DNA from: Planosporangium mesophilum
GTDB taxonomy: Bacteria; Actinomycetota; Actinomycetes; Mycobacteriales; Micromonosporaceae
Assembly: GCF_016863255.1 (NCBI RefSeq)
Contig: NZ_BOON01000045.1
Coordinates: 1-64,000 of the forward strand
Length of the DNA: 64,000 nt
Reading direction: 5' to 3'
How positions within the stretch are numbered: the stretch's first letter is position 1; every line of letters begins with the position of its first letter. The position numbers and the translations under genes were made by a program. Shown here piece after piece: positions 63,067 through 64,000 of this stretch. The notes under the pieces were generated by a model. The model saw nothing but the letters and a program-made list of their open reading frames with translations, made no database searches and was not told where the DNA came from.

Positions 63067-64000
63067 GCTTCTCCTCCAGATGGGGACGGTGTTGCTTGCG
63101 AGGGTGTGGCGATCTGCTGGGCCCAGCGCAGGTCGGCCTTGCCGGCCGGGCTGCGCCGCAGCTCCGGTACGACGACGACCGATCGCGGGCACTTGTAGCC
63201 GGCGAGCTGGGTGTCGACGAAATCCCGCAGCTCCCGCTCGGTGGGCGGCTCCGGGTCGGAGGAGGCGACGACGGCCGCGACGCGGCTGCCCCACCGTTCG
63301 TCGCGGACGCCGACGACGTAGGCGTCGTCGACCTTGGGGTGGCGCAGCAGGACCTGCTCCACCTCCTCGGCGAAGACCTTCTCGCCGCCGGTGTTGATGA
63401 CGCGGCTGTCGCGCCCCTTGAACACCAGCGCCCCGTCGGCCTCGATGGTGGCCAGGTCGCCGGGGGCGCAGTACCGCTGGCCGTCGATGTACCGGAACGT
63501 CTGCGCGGTCTTGTCCGGGTCGCCCTGGTAGCCGATCTCCTCGTCGGCCGGGGCGGCGAGCACGCCGACCTCGCCGGAGCCGGGTACCACGTCCCGCCCC
63601 TCCGGGGTGATCACCCGCGCGCCGGGGATCAGTTCGAAGCGCGAGGTGACGGTGTTCTCGCCGCGCCGGGTCAGCGAGATGGCGAACGGCCCGCCCTCGG
63701 AGGCGGCGACCACGTCCCGGCAGATGAAGTCGCCGTGCCGCAGCAGCCGCTCCTTGACGTCGGCGCTCCAGGTCACCCCGACGCTGACGATCCACTCCAG
63801 GGTGGACAGGTCGTAGGGCTCGCCCCGGTCGGCCGCGGCGTCGAGCGCGTCCGCCAGGGGCCGGGCGAAGACGTCACCCACGAGCGCCACGACGGTGGCG
63901 CCGTACTCGCCGATCAGACGGGCCAACTCGTCGGCGACGTACGACCGGGAGGTGAGGTACCCGACCGTGCCGCCGGCCAGCAGCGTCCCGAGGCTGCAGT
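63063..64000 (-). CDS. acyl/aryl-CoA synthetase, C-terminal part (window end)
   Basis: The gene enters from the right edge; 312 residues are seen. They include DELARLIGEYGATVVALVGDVF, the late adenylate-forming motifs CAPGDLATIEADGALVFKGR with catalytic Asp/Arg, INTGGEKVFAEEVEQVL, and the C-terminal Lys in SPAGKADLRW. The family (class I adenylate-forming, often fatty or aryl acid-CoA ligases) activates an acid to its CoA thioester. The upstream ATP-binding half is outside the window. Confidence 0.9.
   Translation of the reverse strand, partial: CSLGTLLAGGTVGYLTSRSYVADELARLIGEYGATVVALVGDVFARPLADALDAAADRGEPYDLSTLEWIVSVGVTWSADVKERLLRHGDFICRDVVAASEGGPFAISLTRRGENTVTSRFELIPGARVITPEGRDVVPGSGEVGVLAAPADEEIGYQGDPDKTAQTFRYIDGQRYCAPGDLATIEADGALVFKGRDSRVINTGGEKVFAEEVEQVLLRHPKVDDAYVVGVRDERWGSRVAAVVASSDPEPPTERELRDFVDTQLAGYKCPRSVVVVPELRRSPAGKADLRWAQQIATPSQATPSPSGGEA

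Overview
The window is high-GC DNA with strongly GC-biased third codon positions, Shine-Dalgarno starts, many GTG starts, Tat and lipoprotein signals, and dense ATGA/GTGA start-stop overlaps. That points to an actinomycete. The style (GTAC-rich coding DNA, STAND-WD40 proteins, DUF5996, DivIVA-like proteins, a sortase-type surface protein) fits Micromonosporaceae, but the family assignment is an inference. I saw no rRNA, tRNA, CRISPR array, transposase or phage structural gene.

Layout. 1-5735: a cut-off membrane protein, a tiny secreted peptide, an alpha/beta-hydrolase lipase, two unrecognised proteins (287 and 713 aa). 5736-9800: a giant HTH-nSTAND1-transmembrane-WD40 protein with 14 WD repeats. 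9811-13777: DUF2165 and DUF4383 membrane proteins, an orphan LigD-type polymerase, a MalY/PatB aminotransferase and a single-S1-domain protein. 13853-21292 (all minus): metallophosphoesterase, KimA-like potassium transporter, KdpD-type kinase without the KdpD sensor module, KdpE-type regulator, P-loop kinase and PaaK-like ligase; this looks like a potassium-homeostasis run. 21352-23711: DUF5996, a Tat-exported EEP phosphatase/nuclease and a small membrane protein.

23782-34019 is a first catabolic island: phosphotriesterase-like hydrolase and IclR regulator, divergent from a Liv-type ABC importer (with a fused permease-ATPase), an MBL-fold hydrolase, a flavin aromatic hydroxylase and an EgtD-like methyltransferase. 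34043-41244: a sugar-efflux-type MFS transporter, small ORFs, a globin-reductase coupled to a DivIVA-like protein, and a fibronectin-III LPXTG surface protein. 41590-49603: an FMN 2-hydroxyacid oxidase, a 1197-aa full ABC exporter in one chain, an L,D-transpeptidase lipoprotein, an SRPBCC protein, a TetR remnant and a second EEP protein.

49651-64000 (all minus, many overlapping genes) is a second, larger catabolic island: CoA ligase (cut by the window end), NodN/MaoC hydratase, two RraA/HMG-aldolase-like proteins, then from a near-consensus promoter at 61043-61071 a LigB-type extradiol dioxygenase, a complete Liv ABC importer, aldehyde dehydrogenase, cytochrome P450, SDR, PDR-type reductase and an ECHDC3-like protein. 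Together these suggest uptake, oxygenation, meta-cleavage and aldol cleavage of an aromatic acid.

A theme that runs across the window is short tandem duplication at gene 3' ends: at least six junctions carry 12-34 bp repeats that include or abut a stop codon.
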